DNA of 5,211 nt from Bryobacterales bacterium (GTDB lineage Bacteria; Acidobacteriota; Terriglobia; Bryobacterales; Bryobacteraceae): positions 1 to 5,211 of the forward strand of contig JANXQZ010000373.1 of the NCBI GenBank assembly GCA_025353235.1, in the 5' to 3' direction. Made by a program: the position numbers and the translations under genes. This document shows, piece after piece, positions 1 through 5,211 of the stretch. The notes under the pieces are model-generated. The model searched no databases. It was not told the origin of the DNA and saw nothing but the letters and a program-made list of their open reading frames with translations. Position 1 is the stretch's first letter; each line of letters opens with the position of its first letter.

Positions 1-1399
1 TCTGCCACGTCAACACGTCCGGCCTGTTGTCGACGAACCGCTGATCCTCCACCAGCCACGTTGGCCACCCACCGCCTGGATACGTCGGGCTGATCGGACG
101 ATGCCGATACGGAACTGGATGCGCCGGATCCGAAACATAGCTATCGAATGCTTCGGCCTCAGTTGGAGGATCGAACGACAATTTGCCTGCCTCCCGCATA
201 TAGATGTTCGTCGCACGAGCGTTTCGCGGGGGCCAAGAATCGTACTTCTCCCAGCGATTGCTGCCGGTCTGAAAGACGGTTGCTTCCGCGAAATCGCGCG
301 ACCCCTTGTCATGCAGCCAGTAGGCGAACCATGGCGCCAAAATCTGCTGTTGGAAATACTTGCTGGTATTGCTGTCGAACGGAATGTCGCCGAGTTTGCT
401 GCCATCCGCACCCGCCCATCCGCCATGATTCCACGGTCCTGCCACCAGGTAATTTAGATGCTGCGGGTCCGACTTCTCGAACAGCTCATACACTTTAACG
501 GGCCCGTAAAAATCCTCCTGATCCCACCAGCCCGCAACGTTCAGATTCGGAACCTTCGGCGACCCATTGATGTAGCGCGGGAACGCCTGCTTCTGCCAGA
601 ACTCGTCATAGTTCGGGTGCGCTGCGAAATCGTTCCAGGTCGGCATCTTATGATGAAAATATTTCTCGTTGACATTCGACAGGACCCCAAGATCGACGTA
701 CCACTGATAGGTATCCGCGCGGTCGAACTCGAAGTTCGTGTTGGCCTCCTTGGAGGTCTCAAGCAGCGCCGCGTATTCGAATCCATAGCTGAGCCGGAAG
801 GCGCCGTTATGATGGAAGTCGTCGCCGAGGAACATGTCGGCCGGTGTTGCCTGTTCGGACGCGGCTTTCAGCGCGGGGTGCGGATCGAGCAGCGCCATCG
901 TCACCAGCCAACCTCCATACGAGATTCCGACCATCCCAACGCGTCCATTGTTGCCCTGGACGTTTTTTATCATCCAATCGATGGAATCGTACGCATCCGT
1001 GCTTTCATCGATCGCTCGGCGGTCGGATCGATTGCGAGGCGGCCTTTGCATGACGAACTCACCTTCGGACTTGAAGCGGCCCCGAATGTCCTGCCCCGCA
1101 AAGATGTAACCGTCCTCTCGCAGAAACTCGGTAGAGGCCACCGCGCCCTTTTCGTCGGAGGGCAAGCCGTAGGGCGTTCGCGTGAACAGGATCGGCAACG
1201 GACCGGTCCGATCCTTCGGCATGTAGATCACGGTGTGCAACTTTACGCCATCGCGCATCGGGATTAGAAGCTCCGATCTCTCAAAGACCGTTTCAGCAAT
1301 CGCGGGTGTTCCAGCGACTAATAAGCACAGCAGAAGCCGCCTGGAAAGGCGGCTGAAGCCAGGATTGGCTGCCCCACAAAAATGGTTACGTTGTGACAA
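1..1399 (-). CDS. Secreted CocE/NonD-family serine hydrolase, alpha-amino-acid ester hydrolase-like (C-terminus cut by window edge)
   Basis: The reading frame is open from a TAG at 1403-1405 to the left edge (466 complete codons) and reads as an alpha/beta-hydrolase of the CocE/NonD (peptidase S15-like) family. These cleave ester or amide bonds with a Ser-Asp-His triad. Counting from the TTG at 1399, an Arg-rich n-region (R17, R20, R21), a Leu-rich core at 22-30 and an Ala-Ile-Ala cut site near 33-35 form a Sec signal peptide. The nucleophile is S160 in GISYGG, the acid D293 in GWWDQED, the base H325 in GPWNHGG, and Y77 in RTPYG is a likely oxyanion residue. D194, E295 and D296 match the carboxylate cluster that binds the substrate's alpha-amino group in alpha-amino-acid ester hydrolases. 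A C-terminal beta-jelly-roll domain begins near 376. Related enzymes have about 640 residues, so roughly 170 are missing. No ATG lies upstream of the mature domain; TTG with GGAA eight bases upstream is the best start. Family is near certain, the subfamily likely, the start uncertain. Confidence 0.9.
   Translation of the reverse strand, partial: MSQRNHFCGAANPGFSRLSRRLLLCLLVAGTPAIAETVFERSELLIPMRDGVKLHTVIYMPKDRTGPLPILFTRTPYGLPSDEKGAVASTEFLREDGYIFAGQDIRGRFKSEGEFVMQRPPRNRSDRRAIDESTDAYDSIDWMIKNVQGNNGRVGMVGISYGGWLVTMALLDPHPALKAASEQATPADMFLGDDFHHNGAFRLSYGFEYAALLETSKEANTNFEFDRADTYQWYVDLGVLSNVNEKYFHHKMPTWNDFAAHPNYDEFWQKQAFPRYINGSPKVPNLNVAGWWDQEDFYGPVKVYELFEKSDPQHLNYLVAGPWNHGGWAGADGSKLGDIPFDSNTSKYFQQQILAPWFAYWLHDKGSRDFAEATVFQTGSNRWEKYDSWPPRNARATNIYMREAGKLSFDPPTEAEAFDSYVSDPAHPVPYRHRPISPTYPGGGWPTWLVEDQRFVDNRPDVLTWQ
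1335..1354 (-). repeat. GC-rich inverted repeat in the signal-peptide coding region
   Basis: Seven-base perfect arms (AGCCGCC and GGCGGCT) flank a six-base loop. Read on the minus strand the hairpin covers about codons 16-22 of the hydrolase, at the junction of the n-region and hydrophobic core. No U-tract follows it, so it is not a classical terminator. It could form in the mRNA just after the start, but it may simply reflect the Arg/Ser/Leu codons there. Confidence 0.5.
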
Positions 1400-1407
1400 A
1401 CTCTAAG

Positions 1408-1411
1408 TTCC
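1408..1411 (-). promoter_or_regulatory. Candidate ribosome binding site (GGAA) for the TTG start at 1399
   Basis: Read on the minus strand, GGAA sits eight bases before the TTG at 1397-1399. It is the only purine-rich block at normal spacing in front of the signal peptide, and an in-frame TAG at 1403-1405 rules out any start further upstream. It is weak, but it decides the start choice. Confidence 0.4.
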
Positions 1412-1429
1412 AAATTCTATCAAACGTGA

Positions 1430-1777
1430 TTAAGGCAAGACCGCCAAATCCGGCTCCACCCACTCCCGCCGAGCCCGCTCGCTAGACAGCACCTCCTCCG
1501 AGTAGTAAGCCGACAACGCCCCTTTGTCCAGCAGCCTCGCAGCGAGACGAACCCAGGCGATAGTCATGGTGTGATGATACTTGCCCGGCTGGCCAGCCTT
1601 CGTGGCGAACTGACGAATGCCCGCCGCAACTCGTGCCTCCGCCTCCGGCATTCCATGCCTCTGCACGTAAATCAACGCCAGCCGAATATGGTCCGCGTGG
1701 CGGAAGCTCTCAATCGTCCCCGACTCAAACGCGGCTACGAATTCCGCATCCGTATAGTCCATAATGCTATTGTCCAT
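1430..1777 (-). CDS. Uncharacterised small His-rich protein (115 aa)
   Basis: A complete soluble protein with no signal peptide or membrane segment. It has a conserved-looking N-terminal helix with FRHADHIRLA (H27, H30), then a central KYHHTMTIAWVRL stretch (H68, H69, W75) and a C-terminal WVEPDLAVLP ending. I recall this pattern (F-x-H-x-D-H-x-R-L-A, then Y-H-x-T-[IM]-T) from many short hypothetical proteins of soil bacteria, with no known function. The spaced histidines could bind a metal or ligand, but that is inference. The frame stays open far upstream, to 2293, antisense to the peptidase gene. The start at 1777 is chosen because AAGGGG lies seven bases before it, and because protein-like composition begins there; an in-frame ATG at 1762 is the alternative. 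The stop is 30 bases ahead of the ester hydrolase start on the same strand, so the two probably share a transcript. Confidence 0.8.
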   Translation of the reverse strand: MDNSIMDYTDAEFVAAFESGTIESFRHADHIRLALIYVQRHGMPEAEARVAAGIRQFATKAGQPGKYHHTMTIAWVRLAARLLDKGALSAYYSEEVLSSERARREWVEPDLAVLP

Positions 1778-3392
1778 GCCAAAGCCCCTTGCACTCGTTC
1801 TGCTCCTCACGCTCTCCGCCTCCGCGCAGATGTCCGAAATCTCGGGAGAACGGATGCGGGCCCATGTTAAATTTCTGGCCAGCGATCTTCTCGAAGGCCG
1901 GGGAGTGGGAACGCGCGGCGGCGACTTGGCTACCGAGTACATCGCCAGCCAGTTCGCCGTAGCTGGCGCAAAACCGGCCGGGGACAAGGGGACTTTCTTC
2001 CAGCGCGTGCCCCTGGTAGGAGCAGAGACCAAGCCGGACGCGACACTCATGGCGGTAAGCGGCGGCAAGACTGTATCGTTCCATTGGCTCGACGAATTCG
2101 TCGGAGTAACCCAGCAGCAGCAACCCGACGCGCGCTTCGACGCCGAAGCGGTGTTCGTAGGACACGGCATTGTGGCACCTGAATTTGGATGGGACGATTT
2201 CAAGGGGACCGACGTGAAGGGCAAAGTCGTGATCCTCTTCACCAACGAGCCGCCCTCGGAGGATCCGAAATTCTTCGGCGGCAAAGCGCTCACTTACTAC
2301 GGCCGCTGGACTTACAAATACGAGCAAGCCGCCCGCATGGGCGCGGCGGCCGTCTTCATCCTTCACACCACCCCGACTGCGGGCTACGGATGGGAGGTGG
2401 TGCGCGGTTCCTGGGGCAAAGAGAACCCCCAAATCCGCCTCGCTCCGGGCGCGCCCGCGCTGGCCTACGCTGGCTGGCTAACCCAGGCTGCTGGCGAGAA
2501 GCTGCTGCGCATGGCGGGCAAGAGCGTCGACGAGTTGCTGTCGGCCGCTAACTCCCGCGACTTTCGCCCCATCCCGCTCGGGATTCGCATTCGAGGCAAT
2601 ATGCCTACGAAACTGCGTGACATTGAATCCCGGAACGTAGCGGCCTTGATACCCGGAAGCGATCCGCGCCTCAAAGATGAGGTGGTCGTATTCAGCGCGC
2701 ATTGGGACCACTTGGGGATCGGCACTCCGGTAAATGCCGACCCGATCTACAACGGCGCGGTGGATAATGCGACCGGTTGCGCCATGTTGATCGAAATGGC
2801 GCATGCCTGGAAAGGCTTGACCCAAAAACCGCGCCGCTCGGCACTCTTCTTAGCGGTTACGGCGGAAGAAGCGGGCGACCTGGGAGCGGACTACTATGCC
2901 GACCATGCGATCATCCCGCTCGGCAAAACGGCGCTCAACGTAAACCTGGATGGCTTTTACCCGTTCGGCGCCACCAAGGATATCCTGGTTTCCGGGGCGG
3001 AGCGCACCACCATCTGGCCAACCGTGCAAGAGGCGGCGCGGCGGATGAACCTCGACATCAAGCCTGACCCGCACCCCGAGCAGGGCCTGTATTATCGGTC
3101 CGATCACATCTCGTTCGCCAGGGCGGGAGTGCCTGCGTTTTCCATCGAGCTCGGCACCGATTACTACGGCAAGCCTGCTGGTTACGGCGCAAAGGTGTTC
3201 GAGGAGTACAATGACAAGCACTATCATCAACCCTCTGACGAGTATCGCGATGGCTGGGACTTCGCCGGAATGGAAGAGGCGGTCAAATTTGGTTTTCTGA
3301 TCGGCACAACCGTGGCTAACCAGGAGAAGCTTCCCACTTGGCACGCCGGAGACGAGTTCCTACCCGCTCGCCAGAAGAGCGGCGTTCAATAG
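1776..3392 (+). CDS. Exported M28-family zinc aminopeptidase with PA domain
   Basis: A complete 538-residue precursor. Residues 1-17 (Lys3, a Leu-rich core, SASA before Q18) form a Sec signal peptide, so it acts outside the cytoplasm, releasing amino acids from peptide N-termini if it behaves like the M28 family. A protease-associated (PA) insert spans about 120-230 and includes FVGHGIVAPEFGWDDF and AARMGAAAVFI. The peptidase domain follows from about 285. Expected co-catalytic zinc ligands are all visible: H309 in SAHWDH, D330 in GAVDNATG, E365 in TAEEAG (E364 the likely general base), D392 in NLDG, and H484 in HYHQPSDEY. SDH at 442-444 lines the usual pocket region. The domain is intact, so it is probably active. 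The specific substrate cannot be read. An in-frame ATG at 1764 adds four residues (MLLS); neither start has a clear Shine-Dalgarno. I prefer 1776 for its more typical signal peptide. It diverges from the small His-rich gene and converges on the lipoprotein gene. Confidence 0.93.
   Translation: MPKPLALVLLLTLSASAQMSEISGERMRAHVKFLASDLLEGRGVGTRGGDLATEYIASQFAVAGAKPAGDKGTFFQRVPLVGAETKPDATLMAVSGGKTVSFHWLDEFVGVTQQQQPDARFDAEAVFVGHGIVAPEFGWDDFKGTDVKGKVVILFTNEPPSEDPKFFGGKALTYYGRWTYKYEQAARMGAAAVFILHTTPTAGYGWEVVRGSWGKENPQIRLAPGAPALAYAGWLTQAAGEKLLRMAGKSVDELLSAANSRDFRPIPLGIRIRGNMPTKLRDIESRNVAALIPGSDPRLKDEVVVFSAHWDHLGIGTPVNADPIYNGAVDNATGCAMLIEMAHAWKGLTQKPRRSALFLAVTAEEAGDLGADYYADHAIIPLGKTALNVNLDGFYPFGATKDILVSGAERTTIWPTVQEAARRMNLDIKPDPHPEQGLYYRSDHISFARAGVPAFSIELGTDYYGKPAGYGAKVFEEYNDKHYHQPSDEYRDGWDFAGMEEAVKFGFLIGTTVANQEKLPTWHAGDEFLPARQKSGVQ
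1785..1790 (-). promoter_or_regulatory. Shine-Dalgarno (AAGGGG) for the small His-rich protein
   Basis: On the minus strand AAGGGG precedes the ATG at 1777 by seven bases, a near-ideal spacing. The ATG at 1762 has no such block, so this site supports 1777. The site lies inside the first codons of the divergent peptidase gene, which means both strands are functionally constrained here. Confidence 0.55.
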
Positions 3393-4094
3393 TTACCGGG
3401 TATTCGTCTGGGCTCGATTCATCTGCACCTTCTGCTCTTGAGCGTTCGTCGCAGCTTGTTGGTGGACTTGCTGCAGTCCGGACTGCAGAGTTCCCGCAAA
3501 GAAATATCTGATCAAGTCCGTTCGGGCGGCTTCAAAAGGATAGGTGGTGATGTTCTGAGTAAGCTGCTGCAGGATGACCGTCTTGATTCGATCCCGGTTT
3601 GCCTCCATGCTACTCGTGATGGCCTGGACCGTCTGCTCGCGAAAGAAATTCTTGTCTGCCGACAAACTGGTGCCAGTTGCGCCGGAAAGCAACGCGGCCA
3701 GGATGGTCTTTCCACGCCCGCCATTGGTCAGGGTGGCTGCGGAAGCCAATCCAAGCTGCAGGAAGTCAGAGGCAACATGAAACTTCCCTTGGTTGAGAAA
3801 TAGCTTGCTCTCGTAGTCAAAAAACACGTAGTCGATTTCTGCCATGATGCCGTAAATCATGCGATTGCGCACTCGCAAAACATCTGCGCTCCCCGGGTCG
3901 CCCGCGCTGGCATTGGCGTACGCAGTCAAGTCACTCTGGTAGTTGGCCAGGGTATAGTTGCCGACTCCCTGCGGCGCTGGCACAACGATCACCGCAGGAG
4001 AGTTGGGCCGCTCGAAACGACCCACGCAACCCGTGGACGAAAGGACCAGAACTAGCGCACTGAGCGGGCGTAAAGACGCAAGGTTTTCTCGCAT
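3393..4094 (-). CDS. Putative lipoprotein of unknown function (233 aa)
   Basis: I cannot name this gene. From the ATG at 4094 the N-terminus has R2 and R9, a hydrophobic run at 11-18 and SSTGC with C23 as the likely lipidated cysteine; the serine at -3 is less common than Leu but allowed. Hence it is probably anchored to a membrane facing the periplasm. After a Pro-rich linker (30-42) the body is mostly helical: an RNRMIYGIMAEIDYVFFDYE stretch (75-94), a small-residue segment (115-145, LGLASAATL and ALLSGATGTS) followed by DKNFFREQTVQAI (148-160), and a Gln/Ala-rich tail from about 204 that may be a coiled coil. The order RN-x-x-I...ID...LGL...G...KN-F-x-E-x-T resembles unannotated proteobacterial proteins I recall, so a distant family is possible. 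A TTG at 4145 would add 17 residues but spoils the signal peptide. Its stop abuts that of the peptidase gene. Confidence 0.8.
   Translation of the reverse strand: MRENLASLRPLSALVLVLSSTGCVGRFERPNSPAVIVVPAPQGVGNYTLANYQSDLTAYANASAGDPGSADVLRVRNRMIYGIMAEIDYVFFDYESKLFLNQGKFHVASDFLQLGLASAATLTNGGRGKTILAALLSGATGTSLSADKNFFREQTVQAITSSMEANRDRIKTVILQQLTQNITTYPFEAARTDLIRYFFAGTLQSGLQQVHQQAATNAQEQKVQMNRAQTNTR
3471..3488. repeat. 18-bp perfect palindrome within the lipoprotein gene
   Basis: CTGCAGTCC is followed directly by its reverse complement GGACTGCAG. As RNA it could fold into a seven-pair stem with a CCGG loop on either strand. It encodes the duplicated LQ of LQSGLQ (residues 203-208 of the lipoprotein), using the same CTG CAG codons twice. 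It lies 79 bases beyond the peptidase stop and has no T-run on either side. Confidence 0.75.
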
Positions 4095-4100
4095 AAGTTT

Positions 4101-4119
4101 TGCGATCGGCTTGATCGCA
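4101..4119. repeat. Inverted repeat in the lipoprotein leader
   Basis: TGCGATC and GATCGCA form perfect seven-base arms around a five-base spacer, starting six bases upstream of the lipoprotein ATG. A further GCGATC lies at 4160-4165. The position suits either an operator or an mRNA hairpin affecting ribosome access; no Shine-Dalgarno is visible in the gap. Function is unproven. Confidence 0.5.
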
Positions 4120-4147
4120 CATCCATAGTGTTCGAAGATGCACAATC

Positions 4148-4177
4148 ATTACAGACTGCGCGATCTTGCGGGAGCAA
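4148..4177 (-). promoter_or_regulatory. Candidate sigma-70-type promoter for the lipoprotein gene
   Basis: On the minus strand TTGCTC (4172-4177) and TGTAAT (4148-4153) are 18 bases apart, with the -10 element matching five of six consensus bases. Transcription would start near 4141, leaving a leader of about 46 bases that contains the inverted repeat. The match is modest and acidobacterial promoters are poorly defined. Confidence 0.3.
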
Positions 4178-4195
4178 GGCCAAAAAGAGTAGACT
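4166..4195 (+). promoter_or_regulatory. Candidate sigma-70-type promoter for the oxidoreductase gene
   Basis: TTGCGG (4166-4171) and TAGACT (4190-4195) are 18 bases apart and would start transcription near 4202, just ahead of the ribosome binding site. It overlaps the minus-strand candidate, so the two could compete. Both elements match the consensus only partly. Confidence 0.28.
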
Positions 4196-4201
4196 TTGGT
4201 T

Positions 4202-4206
4202 GAGAG
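4202..4206 (+). promoter_or_regulatory. Shine-Dalgarno (GAGAG) for the oxidoreductase
   Basis: GAGAG ends six bases before the ATG at 4213. Together with the Tat signal beginning immediately after, it fixes this start. Confidence 0.5.
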
Positions 4207-4212
4207 AAACGC

Positions 4213-5211
4213 ATGCCCGATAAATCCGATTTAACCCGCCGCGACGTCGTGAAGATAGCTGGAGCCGCAACCGTAGCGGTAGCCGCCACCCAGTTTCAAC
4301 GAGCGCCCGCGATCGTAAAAGCCGCCCCCGATCAAATGAAATACGGCGTGATCGGCACTGGAGGCCGCGGCAGTTACCTGCTGAAGCATTTGACCAAAGT
4401 CGACAACGGACGCTGCGGTGCAATCTGCGATCTCGACGACGAGAAGCTGAACAAGGCGGCTGGCGTAATCGGGACCAATCCCACCAAGTACAAGGATTAT
4501 CGCGAGCTGCTGGCCGATAAGAACCTGGAATCGGTGATCATCGCGGTTCCGCTCTTTGAGCACTATCGCGTGACTCGCGATGCTTTGCTCGCTGGCAAAC
4601 ACGTGTTCTGCGAGAAGAGCCTGGTCTTCAAGCCGGAGGAGATCCACGGCCTGCGTGCTCTCTATGCCCAACACCCCAAGCAGCTGTTGCAGGTGGGCCT
4701 CCAGCGGCGCTACAGCAAGTTCTACCAGCTTGCCAAACAGATGGTGGATAAAGGGCTGCTGGGGAATGTAACCCACGTTCACGCGCAGTGGCACCGCAAC
4801 CCAGGCTGGGTGATGAACGGCTTCAACTGGCGTCTCTATAAGCAGTTCTCGGGTGGACTCTCGGCCGAACTTGCGTCCCACCAAATTGACATTTCGGACT
4901 GGATGTTTGGCGGTTCGCCTGAATTCGTGATCGGAGTGGGCGGCCTGGATACATGGAAAGATGGCCGCGACGTTTACGATAATATCCAGCTCATCTATAA
5001 ATATCCGAAGAACCAAAAATTGGTCTACAGCTCCATCACGACCAACGCTCACATGCCCTATCTGAACAGCACTCGGCCCGAGTTCGGCGAAATCATCATG
5101 GGGACCGCTGGTTCGCTGGAGATGACCGTGGGAGACGGCGAGGCAACCATGCCAACCGCCCTCTGGTATCGCGAGACGGCCAAAGTGGTTTCGTCGCCGC
5201 CGCCTCTGCCG
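4213..5211 (+). CDS. Tat-exported Gfo/Idh/MocA-family oxidoreductase (C-terminus cut by window edge)
   Basis: The first 333 codons of an NAD(P)-dependent oxidoreductase of the Gfo/Idh/MocA family, which mostly act on sugars, inositols or their derivatives; the substrate here is unknown. A twin-arginine signal (LTRRDVVKIAG, R9-R10, then an Ala/Val core to about 26) suggests export of the folded, cofactor-loaded enzyme. The Rossmann domain begins near 42 with YGVIGTGGRG (44-53). D73 after the second beta strand may contact the cofactor ribose. The usual EKP motif is CEKS (133-136), keeping the likely catalytic K135 but with Ser for Pro. The substrate domain has SGGLSAELASHQID (213-226), with H223 and D226 at the expected catalytic-helix positions and E219 where many relatives have Asp. 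Relatives have about 400-450 residues, so 70-120 are missing. The upstream gene is a divergent lipoprotein, so this is the first gene of its transcript. Confidence 0.92.
   Translation, partial: MPDKSDLTRRDVVKIAGAATVAVAATQFQRAPAIVKAAPDQMKYGVIGTGGRGSYLLKHLTKVDNGRCGAICDLDDEKLNKAAGVIGTNPTKYKDYRELLADKNLESVIIAVPLFEHYRVTRDALLAGKHVFCEKSLVFKPEEIHGLRALYAQHPKQLLQVGLQRRYSKFYQLAKQMVDKGLLGNVTHVHAQWHRNPGWVMNGFNWRLYKQFSGGLSAELASHQIDISDWMFGGSPEFVIGVGGLDTWKDGRDVYDNIQLIYKYPKNQKLVYSSITTNAHMPYLNSTRPEFGEIIMGTAGSLEMTVGDGEATMPTALWYRETAKVVSSPPPLP

Noticed and set aside
10..426. Minus-strand frame of 138 codons at the left end
   Set aside because: It lies in a different frame from the ester hydrolase, which reads through the same bases with GPWNHGGW and related motifs. 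The Arg/Ser-rich composition is typical of an out-of-frame reading.
1004..1034. ATCGATC ... GATCGAT inverted repeat in the ester hydrolase gene
   Set aside because: Short arms with a wide spacer in coding sequence rich in CGATCG-type words; likely chance.
458..1267. Plus-strand open frame of 269 codons antisense to the ester hydrolase
   Set aside because: Its translation is Arg/Val/Ile-rich without domain motifs, while the opposite strand encodes a continuous enzyme with an ordered catalytic triad. It is a shadow frame.
1753..1758. TATAGT as a -10 element for the peptidase gene
   Set aside because: The hexamer is well placed before the ATG at 1776, but no -35-like sequence lies 16-18 bases upstream and there is no extended -10 TG. 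Too weak to list.
1778..2293. Upstream extension of the small His-rich protein to 287 residues
   Set aside because: The extra residues are low-complexity Ser/Pro/Arg sequence antisense to the signal peptide, N-terminal region and part of the PA domain of the peptidase. A good Shine-Dalgarno supports starting at 1777.
1767..2432. Minus-strand frame of 221 codons antisense to the peptidase
   Set aside because: No recognisable motif, and it mirrors well-conserved M28/PA coding sequence in the opposite strand.
2850..3344. Minus-strand frame of 164 codons antisense to the peptidase catalytic domain
   Set aside because: It overlaps the bases for the zinc ligands of the M28 domain and shows no domain or start signal of its own.
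4231..5052. Minus-strand frame of 273 codons antisense to the oxidoreductase
   Set aside because: Some stretches look protein-like, but the plus strand carries a Tat signal, Rossmann fold and EK/H-x-x-D motifs in a continuous frame. Antisense open frames are common in GC-rich genes.

Overview
The window is GC-rich bacterial DNA with dense coding on both strands. It fits a soil Acidobacteriota of the Solibacter/Bryobacter type. That assignment is an inference from the gene mix (an exported M28 peptidase with a PA insert, a Tat-exported Gfo/Idh/MocA oxidoreductase, an exported amino-acid ester hydrolase) and not from any marker gene. I see no rRNA, tRNA, mobile element, CRISPR array or phage gene.

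Layout, left to right. (1) From about 1399 to the left edge, minus strand: the N-terminal 466 codons of a secreted CocE/NonD hydrolase that keeps the diagnostic residues of alpha-amino-acid ester hydrolases. It has no ATG start and runs off the window. (2) 1430-1777, minus: a 115-residue cytosolic protein of an uncharacterised His-rich family, ending 30 bases upstream of gene 1 and probably in its operon. (3) 1776-3392, plus: a complete exported M28 zinc aminopeptidase with a PA domain, divergent from gene 2, with the two start codons overlapping in one CATG. (4) 3393-4094, minus: a lipoprotein of unknown function, convergent with the peptidase with no base between the stop codons. (5) 4213 to the right edge, plus: a Tat-exported Gfo/Idh/MocA-type NAD(P)-dependent oxidoreductase, cut by the window. 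Genes 4 and 5 diverge from a 118-base intergenic region, the only real regulatory space in the window. It holds candidate back-to-back promoters and an inverted repeat.

Four of the five proteins carry export signals (two Sec signal peptides, one lipoprotein signal, one Tat signal). Two of them, the M28 peptidase and the ester hydrolase, could act on peptides or aminoacyl compounds outside the cytoplasm, so scavenging of amino-acid compounds is a possible shared theme, though only an inference. I found no convincing evidence of a new multi-gene system. The most useful leads are the carboxylate cluster in gene 1, the orphan lipoprotein, the uncharacterised small protein, the overlapping start codons, and an 18-bp perfect palindrome inside the lipoprotein gene.
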